Part shown: positions 1 to 13,000 of the stretch, one piece after another | Layout: every line of letters starts with the position of its first letter | How positions within the stretch are numbered: the stretch's first letter is position 1 | NCBI GenBank assembly: GCA_001179505.1 | Contig: CDMY01000236.1 | Location: 1 to 38,983, forward strand | Direction: 5' to 3' | DNA: 38,983 nt | From: Vitrella brassicaformis | Taxonomy: Eukaryota > Sar > Vitrellaceae | The notes under the pieces: generated by a model | The model's database searches: none | What the model saw: only the letters and a program-made list of their open reading frames with translations | What the model was told of the DNA's origin: nothing | Made by a program: the position numbers and the translations under genes

Positions 1-1010
1 CTGCCCAGCACCGCCCGGATGGCCCCCACCTCAATCGGATCACCGAGACTCGTTCCCGTACCGTGCGTCTCGATATAAGACACAGCAGCGGGACTGACGC
101 CTCCCTGCGTCAGAGCTCGAGACAAAACTTCTTGCTGGGCGGGCCCATTGGGAGCAGTGAGGCTGGCGCTTCGGCCGTCATGGTTGACAGCGCCGCCCAG
201 CACCGTTCCGAAAGACACGAGGGACTCGTTTGCGGCGAAGGTCGACGGGTGACAGAAGAGCACGGCGCCACATCCCTCCCCACGTGCGAATCCGTCAGCA
301 CTTTTGTCGAATGTCTTGCATCTCGAGTCGCGGGAGAGCATGCGGGCTTTGGAGAAGGCAATGAATGGCATAGGAGAGAGCATCAGGTTGACGCCGCCGA
401 CCAGCGCAGCAGGGCATGCCTGGGCGGTGATGTTCTTGAGGGCGACTTCCATGGCCACGAGGGACGAGGAGCACGCCGTGTCGACAGTCAGACTGGGGCC
501 GCGCAGGCCAAAGACGTACGACAGGCGATTCGACACGATGCTGTTGGCTGAGCCAGTGCCGACATAGGCACTGCGGCCACGGTCGAGTGACTGCACCAGA
601 GCCCCCCAGTCATTGTTGCAGCAGCCGATGAAGACGCCCACTTGCTGGCCGGGCAGCGACTCTGCCCTCAGGCCAGCGACGTACATGGCCTCATAGCCGA
701 CCTCAAGCATGACGCGCTGCTGGGGGTCCATGGTGAGGATCTCTGCCGGGCCGATCTTGAAGAAGGTGTTGTCGAACATGTCGGCCGAGTCCATGAAGCC
801 TCCCTCACGAGCATAGCTGCAGCCGGTGGCGTCGGGGTCGGCCATGTCCAGGACGGCCTCCATGTTCCACCGTGACAGGGGCACTTCACCCATGCAATCT
901 GTCCGCCTCATCATCATCTCCCAGAAGCCAGACGGGCTGCTCACTCCCCCAGGATAGCGACAGGCCACACCCACCACCACTGCCTTCTCACGCCCAGACA
1001 CACCATCCAC
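1..1010 (-). other. PKS domain: ketosynthase KS4 (cut by window edge)
   Basis: KS of a fourth module. It has DTACSSSL and THGTGT, and reading stops at the edge within the following DPIEVGAIRAVLG. It has no intron where KS1 and KS2 have one. The last 64 bp (1-64) match KS1 and KS2 exactly, then diverge abruptly. Confidence 0.93.
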
Positions 1011-4000
1011 TCCCGTTCTCTCGGGGCCTGGCGGTGCTGCGCCGAACAGCATCGCCTCGCCGTCCTCTGCCTCGGCTGTGGCGTCACCCGTGGAGGTGTC
1101 CATCTGCTGTACGATGAAGTCGATAATTGCGCGCAAAGTGGGGTAGTCGAAGAGGGTGGTGGCAGGCAGCTTGATACCGAGCCGTGCGGATAGGTCGTTG
1201 CGGAACTCGATAGCGCCCAAGGAGTCGATGCCGAGCTCTTGGAGGGGCGATTCGAGAGGCGGTGCAGTGACGTCCACCACTCCGCGCCCCAACGCTTCAG
1301 ACGCCGACTCGACAACCACAGACTGGATGTACGACCGGAGTTGGGAGGAACTCAAGCCACTGAGAATCGCCTTTGTAAGTCGTGGTGTCTGATCTGCCGT
1401 GCGGGGCGTCCTCTCCGCCGATTGACTGGTTCGCTGCACCCTCAAGACATGTCGGGACCCTGGCAGAGGCGACTCGCTCAAAAAGGACACGTGCAGCGCT
1501 TCAGTCAGGAAGCTGGCGTCCACTTCAAACAGCGAGGCATCCCACCGAACGAGAGACGATCCACGAGAGGGCTTGGCCTTGAGGGTGCGGCTGAGTGCTT
1601 CGACCAGAGGCAACGAGGGAACAGTGTGGGGTTCTCCGGCTGTCTTGACCAATGCCTCGAGGGTGACGACGGTCAACTCAGGAGCTGGATCTTGCGCCAG
1701 TACGATTTCCACCAAGCATCGGGCCCGGGTCAGCTGCTGTTCCTTCTGCTCGTCTTCTGCCGATAGCGCACTCACGACGCACAGACACCGAGCGATGGCT
1801 GGCCTCTCCGTCTCGGCCAAGGCTTCAGGCCACGACATCTCTCCACATCGGATGGTGCGATGCTCTCCATCATATCTCAGCCTCATGGTGGTCAAGCGGA
1901 TGCCGTCAGACAGGTCAGTCGCCCATGCGGCCAGATCGGCAGGAGGTGACCACGACGCGACGACAAGACTCTCGCATCCCTGCTGGATGAGGGCCTGAGC
2001 TGCTGGCAGGGCAACGGGCTCCACGTCACCGCACACCAAGACGCACTGATCCCTCAGGGAGGCCACACAACTTGTGGATGGCATGGGCCTCGGCACTGTG
2101 GTGATGTGGCTGTCAGCGGCGTTGCGGACGACGAAGACAGTCTGGTGAAAGAAGATGCCTTTGTTGGGGGTGATGTACTCGAGTACGAGTCCCGTGTCAT
2201 CGAAGGCCCTTTGCCAGCCAGACTGTGGCAGGAGGGGACCGTCGTGCCGGAGGTCGGAGTCGGTGAACCGCCACCACCCCTCTAGCAACCCGAAGGTCGT
2301 CTGGTAGAACCAGATGTGCAGCGTCAACTCGGATATGATCAGAATGCCACCGGGCTTCAGCGACGCCTTGAGGTTGCGGAGCGTCGCCCGAAGGTCCTGG
2401 GTTGCGTGCAGCACGTTGACGGCAATGGCCATGTCGAAGGCGCCTTGGCCAAACCCGCTGTGACGAGGGTCCTTCTCAATGTTGAAGATGGAGTACTCGA
2501 CGTTAGGGTAGTTGGCGAAGCGCTTGGCGGCATTGCGCAAGAAGTACTCGCCCAAATCAGTGAAGAAGTACTTTGTGCGGCTGGGATCCAGCCTGGGCAG
2601 GATGCGGGAGGTCGTGGCACCAGTGCCAGCCCCCACCTCACATATGTGCATTCGCTGTGCGCCCCTCGACAGCTCATGCCTGCACACGAGGTCAGCGATC
2701 TCCATGACGAGGCCGTTGCTGAACTGTGATGGGATGGCGTCTTGGTAGATAGCAGTGGTAAGGTCCATGGACCCCTCAGGGAACATAAGCTCCACTGCAT
2801 CGACGCCACCCTTCAAGGCTTCAACCAGGTAAGGAGCACATGCCTGCGCGACGCTCGCCTCCGCCGCCACCTCCTCGACTAAGCTGTTGAGTGGCGAAGT
2901 GCTGAGACTCACGGGCGGACCACCGTCAACGTCTGATGCGTCCAGCATGTCGACGAGGCTTCGGTAGAGCCTGAGGTGGTGTGGATGGACCACGTCAGCT
3001 TCCCGGACTGCATCGATTGCCGACTGGCAGTATGCACGGCACACTCTCTCCATTTGCGTAAATCCATCGGACCATCGCTGCGCCTCATCCGACTCCATGG
3101 CACCTTTGATAAAGGCAGACAGATGCTCACTCAGACACAGGGAAGCCGACTCATCCAGAGCACCAAAGGCGGGAGAAAGACCACGACCAAGTCCAACGAC
3201 AACGATCTCATCACTGTCCGGTGCTCCCCTGGTGCTCTCGAGCGCAGCTGACAGGCGGCTGGCGTCTTCCGCGTCCACTTGGCGTATCGTTAAACGAGCA
3301 TCTGCCGTGTCGCTGTCAAGCAGCTTGCGGAGCCCATGTGTGTCTGCAGCTGCTTGCCGTGCGAGACCCCTCCTTAAGGCTTCAAGACGGCCCACGATTG
3401 GTGGCCAGTTGGTGGTCTCTGGTGTCGTCTCGGCAGGGTCGATGCGCTTGAGAAGGCGTGCTTCCGTCACAGCCGTGTTGGCCCTGATGTCTTGTTGTGC
3501 GGCATCCTCAAGCCATCCCGCCACTTTGTCGCCCACCTTGAGGTGTGAGACGCCATGTCCGACCTCGGCAACAACGCCGCCACATGCCAAGGGACCGTCT
3601 TGTGCTTGTCCGGAGGGTGGAAGGGCTAGGGCATGGACGCACAGTTTCACTTGGCAGGGTGACGGTGACAGGGCTGGTGTGCTGTGGTCTGGCACCGGAT
3701 CCATTCCCCACTGGACGCGCACTGCCTTGCTCACGGCCGCCTTTGTGTCCGACAGAAGCACGGCTGGGGACAGGTCGACGGACACAGGGATGTCCTTGAG
3801 TGAACGATACTCACGCGGCGCCAACAGAGTGCCGTCCCGATAGGCCCACGCCGCATCAGACCCAGCGGGCCCATCTTGCGCCTTGGATGTCATCATGCCG
3901 ATGACCGTGCGAGTGGCTGAGGCGGTCGCTTCGAGGGATGGTGGGGCTCCGATGAGATCCAGGGAACGAACGGTGCACTTGGTTGGGTCTTCAGCACTCT

Positions 4001-7000
4001 CGAGGCTCTTGAAGGTCAGCAAGGAGTCGTAGGACGGCTCATCACCGTCAGGCCTGTCGACCAACACCAGAACCCCCACAGGCGTGTCGACACACGCAGA
4101 GCTGAGCACTTCGATGGAAGTCCGGAGGTCTTCGCTCTGCAGCTGTGCAGCAAGTTGCGGCTGCGTGCAACACCGATGTACCAGGACAACCCCTCCCGGT
4201 GTGTTAGGGAGACGCCTCGCTGCGTCTGCAAGTGCCTCCACGCTCGAACACACCTCCACGTGGGGCCCGCAGAGAGCTTCATGGAGCTCTGCAGCCCCGC
4301 CAGTCAGGAGAATCGCCACACTCTCCAAAGCCGTCTGCATGGCCTCGCCGCTAATGTCGCAATCGTCCAGGGGGACCCAGCTCTCCTCAAACAGAGTGGT
4401 GCGAGACGAGGAAGGCGCCCCAGGTGCCTTGGACCTGGCCCCTTTGACTTTGACGCGGTCGTAGAAAGGCGTGTGGGCGATCCAGCGGAGGTACGTCTCG
4501 AACCGAATGGGCTGGCAGCAGACGACGTCAACGGTGGATATGTGAGTCTGGACGGCCCACAGGCTGCGGAGGCCGAGGTCGTTGGTGACGCCCCCCCATC
4601 CCATCCTATCGAGCTGGTACTGCCCCACTATCTGGGCCGCCTTGCCCTGCTCTGTCCACACGCCCCACTGAATGCTGGTGGCTGCCAGGCCTAGCGATCG
4701 TCGGTATGTGGTCAGACCGTCCAGGCAGGCGTTGGCAGCCGCATGGTTGGACTGGCCGAAGTTGCCCAGGATCCCAGCAACCGACGAAAAGACCAGGAAC
4801 GTGTCGGCCTGCACCTCCCTCTCAATCAGTAGGTCGTGGAGCGCCCAGGCGCTCTGCACTTTGGGGCCGTAGACATCTGCTATGGTCTCGAGCGTCTGAC
4901 TGCCGATGGCTGCGTCGCTCAATGTGCCGGCAGCATGAATGATCGACTTGGGCACCAGACCCTCCGATTGGACTTGCATGAGGAGGGCGCGGCACTCCTC
5001 AATGGAGCTCACGTCACACTTGGCCGGCCGCAGAGTGATGGACGAGCCCTCCGTGGCTTGGGCGCTCTGCATAATGGTCGTGAGGCGGTGCCATTCCTTG
5101 CTCTCCTTCATCTCCTGAGTAGGCTGGCCTCGTCGCGACACGAGGATGATGTTCCTGGCGCCGTGCTCAATCAGCCAGGCAGCGACCACCAGACCCAGGC
5201 CGCCAAGGCCGCCAGTGATGACATATGCATAGCGGGAAGAAGAAATAGTCTCCGACTGTCCCTCTATGGCCTCATACATGGGAGCGGATGGCATGGTGAG
5301 GACAATCTTGCCGATGTGGACCGCCCGCTGCATGAAGGTGAAGGCCGCCGACCCGCCTTGCCGCTCGTCGCTGAGATCGAATGAGTGGATGGGAGGAGGT
5401 GTGAGCTGGTCCGTCTGGATCATGGAGTTGATGCGGTTCAGCATGCCGCGGAACCACACTGGGTCTTCACTGATCATCATGTCGAGTGCAACAGCTTCGT
5501 AGTTGACGTCTGCCCGCTCTTGAGCCATCTTGTCCCGGCTCCAGATGCCTCGCTTTCCGATCTCAAGGAACCATCCACCCGGACGGATCAGCGCCAGAGA
5601 GAAGGTGATGAACTGACCGCTGAGGCAGTTCAAGACGGCGTCCAGCCGCCCCTCGTCTCCCAGGAACGATTGCATGTCCGTCTGAAATCGTTGCGGGTCT
5701 CGTGAGCTTGTGATATACTGGACCCCCAGGTGTCGCAGGAGGGTCCTCTTGCGGTCGCTGCCTGCCGTGGCGTAGACGATGGCTCCTGCCCTGATGCAGT
5801 GCTGCACGGCAGTCAAGCCGACTCCGCCAGTCGCAGCGTGGATCAGCACCCGGTGGCCAGCCTTGACGTGGGCGACGTCTCGAAGGCAGACCTCCACAGT
5901 GCCGATGATGATGGGCAGCCCAGCAGCTGCAGCGAAGGATATGTTGGGCGGCTTGAGGGCGACTGGTCCAGCGGCTCCGGTGGTGACGTACGTCTTGAGG
6001 CACCCACTGATGACACCGTACACCTCATCCCCCACTTTGAAGGAGGTGGTTTTATCGCCGGCAATGCGTGTGACCGTCCCACTGCACTCTCCACCGGCAT
6101 CAACCGACACTCTTTCAGCAGACGCACAGGCGCCGAGCACCAGCAGGAGGTCGCGAAAGTTGAGACCCGCGGCCCTCACGCGAATCTCCATCTCTCCGGG
6201 GGCCAGCTCTCTCCGCTCACCAGGCTCCTGAGGACGGAGCTTCATCATGCTCTTGAGCGATCCTCGGCCGGACAGCTCCAGCTCAACGGGACCTCGCGCA
6301 ACCAGGGAGCTCTTGATCAGTCGAAGCGCATAGACGACGTCGGCTCGCACGGCCAGTTCCGGCTCCCCATGGGCTGTGAGCCGCGAGGAGTTGGCCGCAA
6401 ACGTCATGAGCTGGTCTTGCCAGGTCGCCGCGCCTGCTCTGTCAAGGTCCACAGTGACAAGGTGAGTAGCGTCTTGGCGCTCGAGCCTGGCGCTTCGCAG
6501 CATGCCCCAGATACCCGCATGGACGGGTCGACACTCCATACTGGCGTCACGGGCCCGCACCCTGTGAATGCTCGACGTGAAGAACACGGCAGTTGTCTCG
6601 TCTGGCGGCCGCGAATCGGCAAGGAGTGCCGCCACCACTTGCATGGCCCCGAACAGAGTGTGCTGCGCATCGACCTCGCAGCTCAGCCCAAGCAGGCACA
6701 TGATCGTATCCCCTCGTCCCTCCGCCAGCAAGGTGGCGACATCCTTCTTGATACCAGCTGGGGCCGACCCATCGCACCACACAACACCGGCAGCTGGGGC
6801 TTTCAGGCCCCTCTCAACGGCAGCCACGAGGGCCTCCTGGGATCGCTCGGCCACAATGATCGGCCGCAGGTCTTGCTCAGTCGTCGCATCCGCCTCCAAT
6901 GTGAGATGCGGGATCCACCTGGTCTCCCAAAAGTCACCGTCCATTTGCACGATCGACACACTCTTGCTCCCGAGCGACAGCTCCCTCAGACGAAGCTTCT

Positions 7001-10000
7001 CGATGGATGCCACCTCCATACCTACGAATCAAGTGGGCACACGGACGCAGGCAGACAGACAGACAGACATGATCACGTGACGGCGTCCGAATGGCACACC
7101 GGCCCGTGTGTGCGTACCCGTAGATCCGTCCGTTGACTCGTATATGGAGATGTCGACAGTGATAGTGGACGATGTGGTCTCGACGACCTTAACGTGCGAC
7201 CACAGCTCCCTGCCCTGCAGCACCGTCCCGGACCGAATGCGCGCCCGTCCAATGGTGAAGGGCACCATAGCCTTGGTTGAATCGCCGTTGCGGTCCACAA
7301 CACATGCTGCAGCCTGCAGCGCCCCATCCAGCACCCTCGGTGACGAGTGGAGGAATCGCTCGTAGGACGTCAGTGAGTGGTCCCCCTTGATGAGCCCTAT
7401 AGCTTCTGACTTGCCCCTGTAGGCCTCCCGGATCGTCTGGTAGGTCGGCCCGTAGCAAAGACCGGCATCCCGCAGCCGGCGATACATGTCATCCGTCTTG
7501 ACCACACGGTCGCAGCGAGAGCGGATCTCAGCGATGTTGGTGGTCTCGCTGGGCATGGAGACCCCCATCGCCTTGGCCCAAATGCGGCCAGTCACGTGCA
7601 CCAGCTGCTCGTGATCGTCTGACCCCTTTCGGCTGCCGATCCTGAACCCAGCATTGTCGAGCAGCGTGCATGCTATCGTCTGCGGGCTGTCAGATCCGCT
7701 GCTGGCGAGGACGAGGGGCGCCTCGAAGCCGACATCCTCCATGGTGACAATATATGACGACCGCATGGCTGCCTTTGGGCCCTTTGGTGCTGCCCTCAGG
7801 TGCTGGTCAAGTGCTGCACTCATGGCGATCTCCAGGTGTCCCGCAGCGGGCCAGATAAGCTGGTTGGCCACGACGTGATCCGCCACCAGCTGCCTCACAG
7901 GGTTGTCGATCCGTGACTCGAACGACACCACCGAGTCGTCCTCCTTTCCAGCATCCTTGTTGAGCCTCCTGGCGATGAGTGGATGCCGCAGCTCGGGCCA
8001 CACGAACGACTGGCGGTGGGTGAAGAGCTCGCTGCCACTGTGCACCGTCACATGGGTCTGGCGGGCTGCATCGACCTCCTTGACCAACTCGACAAAGCCC
8101 GTGGAGCCCTCCTCTGCAGAGCTGCATCCTACCCACCGCTTGGATGCCGACGCCGGGCCTGTCAGGCACTGCTTGGCCATGGTGAGCAAGACAGGCTTGG
8201 GGCCGATCTCAACGAATATGCTGCCGCCCGAGCGTTCCGCTGCTTGGATAGCGCTGGCGAAGCGGACGGGTCTGAGGATGTGTGAGGCCCAGTAGTTGCC
8301 GTTGAGGAGGGTGCTCGTGGCCATTTCCCCGGTCACCGTCGAGTAGAAGTGGCAGTGGGGCGGGCCGAACGAAGTGTCCTCGACGATGCGGCCGAATGGC
8401 TCCTTGATGCCCATCATGAGGTTCGAGTGGAAGGCATGGGACACTGTCAGGTACTTGCAGGCTCGGGCAACTCCCAGGATCTCCATGGCCTGCCTGACAG
8501 CCTCGTCTCGTCCCGACAGCACCACGCTCCGCGGACCATTGACGGCCGCGATGCTCACCAGCTCAGCAGTGGACCGTGGGAGCTGGCCAAGCGCCGCCTC
8601 CACCTCTTCCTCACTTTTACGGATGGCAACCATCACGCCACCGTCACGAGGCAAGTCACTCATGAGCCGTGACCGCTCGGCGACGAGGCGAAGGGCCCCC
8701 TCGAGCGTCAGAACTCCCGCAGTGACTGCAGCGACGTATTCGCCGAGGCTGTGGCCAATGACTGCGTCGGGCGTGATGCCGTGTGCCTTCCAGAGCTCTG
8801 CCATGGCATACTCGTACGTGAAGAGGGCCGGCTGGGCGTAGCGGGTGTCATCGACGTCGGCGCTGCCGTCGAAGATAATCTCCTTGATCGAGTAGCCCTC
8901 GTACGCCTTGAGGTACACATCACAGCGGTCGAATGCCTGCCGGAAGGCATCCTCAGCCTCGTATAGCGTCTTGCCCATGCCGGCGCTCTGCGACCCCTGG
9001 CCAGTAAAGAGGAAGACGACCCCTGCCTGCTGCTGACGAGGGGGGGCCTCCTGGGAGCTGCGCTGCTTCTCCACCAGTGTCGACAATGCATCAGCGTCAC
9101 CCTCCGAGCAGCACACCGATGCGTTGGTACCTCCAAAGCCGAAGGAGCTCACTGTAGCCGTGAGCGCCCCCTCAGCTGAGAGGGCGATGGGCTGAGTGGG
9201 AAAGATGACAGGGAAGTCTCCCGGCTCAATGTGGTGATTGAGCCTCTCCAGGTGGAGATTGCCCGGCGCTTGACGGTTCATGAGCACCAGGAGGATCTTG
9301 ATGAGGCCCGAGATGCCTGCTGCACCCTCGAGGTGTCCGATGTTGGTCTTGAGGGCTCCGAGGACCAGAGGCGACTCGACGCTCCTGTCGCTTCCGTAGA
9401 CGGCCATGATGGAGTTGAACTCTATGGGGTCACCAAGGGAGGTGCCCGTGCCGTGACACTCCACCATCGACACATCCGACGGCACCTTGTTAGCGTAGGC
9501 CAGGGCCGTCTCGAGGCACCGCTGTTGGGCCGGGCCGTTGGGGGCCGTCAAGCTGACGCTCCTCCCATCCTGGTTGACGGCACTGCCTTGCACGGTGGCG
9601 AAGACCTTGAGGTCTCCTTGCCTCGCCTTGTCCATCGTATGCAGCACCACCACACCGCACCCCTCCCCCCTCGCGTACCCATCGGCACTGTCGTCGAATG
9701 TGCGGCACCGGCCGTGCGGTGAGAGCATGCGGGCCTTGGAGAAGAGGATGAAGGGCAGCGGCGACGTCATGACCTGCACACCTCCGACCAATGCGCCGTC
9801 GCAGCGTCCGTCGCGGAGGGAGTGGAATGCGATGTCGATGGCGACGAGGGATGAGGAGCAGGCCGTGTCGACGCTGATGCTGGGGCCCTTGAGCCCTAGC
9901 ACAAATGAAATGCGATTGGATATGATGGATGATGCGATGGCTGTGCCCGTGTAGGGGGTCGGGACGCTCTCTTCTCGGCTGGTCAGCAGGGCCCAGTCGT

Positions 10001-13000
10001 TGGTGCAGCACCCCACGAACACACCCATGTCGGTGCCTCGCACGTGCTTCAGAGTCAGACCGGCGCAGTCCAGGGCACTGGCTGAGGTCTCGAGGATAAT
10101 CCGCTGCTCTGGATTCATTATGGTGGCCTCTTGCGGCGTAATGCCGAAGAAGGAGGCGTCGAAGAGATCGATGTGGTCCATGAAGCCTCCCTCTTTGACG
10201 TAGTAGGACCGTCCATTCAACTCGACGTTGGGGTCGTAGAGGCCCTCAACATCCCAGCGCATCTGAGGCATCTCAACAATGCAGTCCCTCTTGCCCATCA
10301 TCATGTCCCAGAAGGCCAGTGGGCCGTCCACACCGCCGGGCAGACGACAGGACAAGCCAACGACAGCGATGCTTCGCGCCCTCCGTAGGACGGTCCGGGG
10401 CGTGGCCTCGATGATGGCCTCCATCCTCGTCTTGGGCTCTCGCTCATCGCCTAGGGTGTCGGTCACGTAGGTGATGATGTCTTCGAGGGTCGGGTAGTCG
10501 AACAGGGCTGTGGCGGGGAGGCTGATGCCCACCCTCCTGGCCAAACTGTTGCGGAACTCGACAGCCCCCAAGGAGTCGATGCCCAGGTCCGAAAAGGGCA
10601 CATCCATGGGCTGCTTGCCGTCAACGCCCAACACCTCACGGGCAGTCTCAAGCGTCAGGTGCTCAACCATCTCCCGACGCCTGGCACCACTCAAGCTGCG
10701 CAGCCAGTTCTGCACGTCACGGCTTTGATGGGCTGCTTTTGCACCATCAAACTGCACAGCCTTGACGCGGGAGAAGAGGTTGTCGTAGTGCTGGCCCGAG
10801 AAGGTGCTGAGAAGGAGAGTCGTGTCAAGTGGCTGGGCCGTCACGACACCGCCGGCAGGGTGGGCGAGGAGGGAATCGAGCAGACGGAGGGCCAGCTCGT
10901 TGGAGATGGGCGGGATGCCCGCGGCCTTCATCTTGTCCATACTGCCCGCCACTGTTGCCATGCCTTGATCCGACCACGGACCCCACTGGATGCTCACCGA
11001 AGGACGCTGAACGGACCAACACGACACACACGAGACAGACAGACAGACAGACAGGCATGAGCTTCAGGCGAATGACTAACACACCCGTCACGGTCCTGCT
11101 CACTCACCTCTGACGATTGTCGATAGTCGACTAGTGCGTCCACACAGGCATTAGCAGCACTGTAGTTGCTCTGGCCTACGTTGCCCAACAGGCTCGTGAT
11201 TGACGAGAAAGCCACAAAGCGTTCGAAAGGCGACTTCAGCTGTTGTTCCACGCGGTGGATGTTCCACGCTGCCATAGCCTTGCCGACGTATGTGGTGCGC
11301 ATGGTGTCGGGTGTCTGCTGGGCGAGTGGGGCGTCCCTGAGCGCGCCGGCGGCGTGGAAGACGTGTGAGATCCGAAGGCCTTCCTGCTCCAGGCCCGTCA
11401 TGACCTCAAGCACACTGGTCTCGATTCCGACGTCGCAACTCATGGCCCTCACAGTTGTCCTGGACTGCTGCAGCCGTGTCCATCGGTCCATCGCCGACTC
11501 GTCGGGCGCACCTCGCCGTGAGAGGAGAAGGATGTGGTGCGCGCCTTGCTCGACCAGCCACTCGGCCACCACCAGGCCCAGCGCGCCTGTGCCGCCCGTG
11601 ATGACGTGCACGCCCCGCTGGCCCACCACAGATGCATCCGTGGCCGTGTCGACGGGGCTGGGGATGTTGACGATGACCTTGCCGATGTGCTGGGCTTGCT
11701 GCATGAAGCGGAATGCCGCTGTGAGGCCGGTGGTCTTGTCGCTGCTGTAGATGTCGAAGTTGCAGAGAGGGATTGGCTGGATGCGCTGCCCCTCTGCCAG
11801 AGTGCTGATCTCGTCCAGGAGCTGGCCAAACCACTGGGGGCGGTCCCCGATCATGTGGTCAAGGGCCACTACCGCGTACTGCACGTCGGGCCGCACACTC
11901 TCCATGTGCTCCTCGGTCCAGATGCCTCGTTTGCCCAGCTCGACGAAGCGGCCGTTGTGCTCTAAGAACTCCAGTGAGGCCGGGATGTAGTCGTCGATGA
12001 GGGAGTTGAGCACCACGGTGGCGAGACCTCCACTGGCAGTGAGGCTCTGCATCTCCTGCTTGAACTGTGAAGCGTCACGTGACGTTGCGATGAATGCGAT
12101 GCCCATCTCCCGAAGGAAGTCTTGCTTCTTGGCCGATCCCGCTGTGGCAATCACGTCCGCCCCCACTCGTCTGCAGTACTGGATGGCGGCGAGCCCCACT
12201 CCACCAGTGGCCGCATGAATCAACACACGGTCGCCCCGGACCACCTTAGCCGCGTCACGCAAAGAATACTCGACCGTGGCGAAGACGCTGGGCAGCGAGG
12301 CGGCAGCGCTGAAGGACCAGCCGGACGGCATGCGAGCCAGAGTCCACTCGCTCGTCGTCGCGTAGGTCTTGAGGCACCCAGGGGAGACGCCGTAGACGCT
12401 GTCACCCACCTTGAACCGCCCGTCTGTGTGGTGGGCGGTGCTGACCCGGACCACCGTCCCCGAACAGTCGCCCCCGGGTGGTCCAGGGTCACCGGGATAC
12501 AGCCCCATGACATTGAGGACGTCACGGAAGTTCAGACCGATGGCACGGATCCGAACCTCCACTTGGTCAGCCGACAGGTCGGCGGCGCGGGCCTCTTGTG
12601 GCATCGGCTGGAGGAAGAGGTTGGAGATGGCCCCTCGCTCGGACATGACCACCTGGATAGGGCCCCTCTGCCGGATCCTGCTCGCCCGTATCCTCGGGAT
12701 GAGAGTGCTGCCCTGCCGCCCACACACTTCCATCTCGTCTGACTGCTGAAGCAGGTCCGGCAGGGATTCTCTCGTCAGCTCATCGACGTCGACACATGCG
12801 ATGCTGTTCGACACGCCCGTTTCCATCTCACACTCGAGGCGAGCAGACCGCGCGAGGCCCCACAAGCCGCCATGGACAGGCAAGCCGTCGAAGCTCGTCG
12901 CGGCGCCGATCTGTTTGCGGGTCAGCAGCACGACGCGGGGCATCTGACGCTGAGCCCTGTGCACAGTGAGGGCGGTCTGCAGGAGCTTGACAGCTCCACA

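Noticed and set aside
5730-7136. Long plus-strand open frame (468 aa) and many similar ones opposite the PKS
   Set aside because: They are antisense to conserved PKS domains, have low-complexity Arg/Ser/His-rich sequence, and carry no domain motif. GC-rich coding DNA opens such frames by chance.
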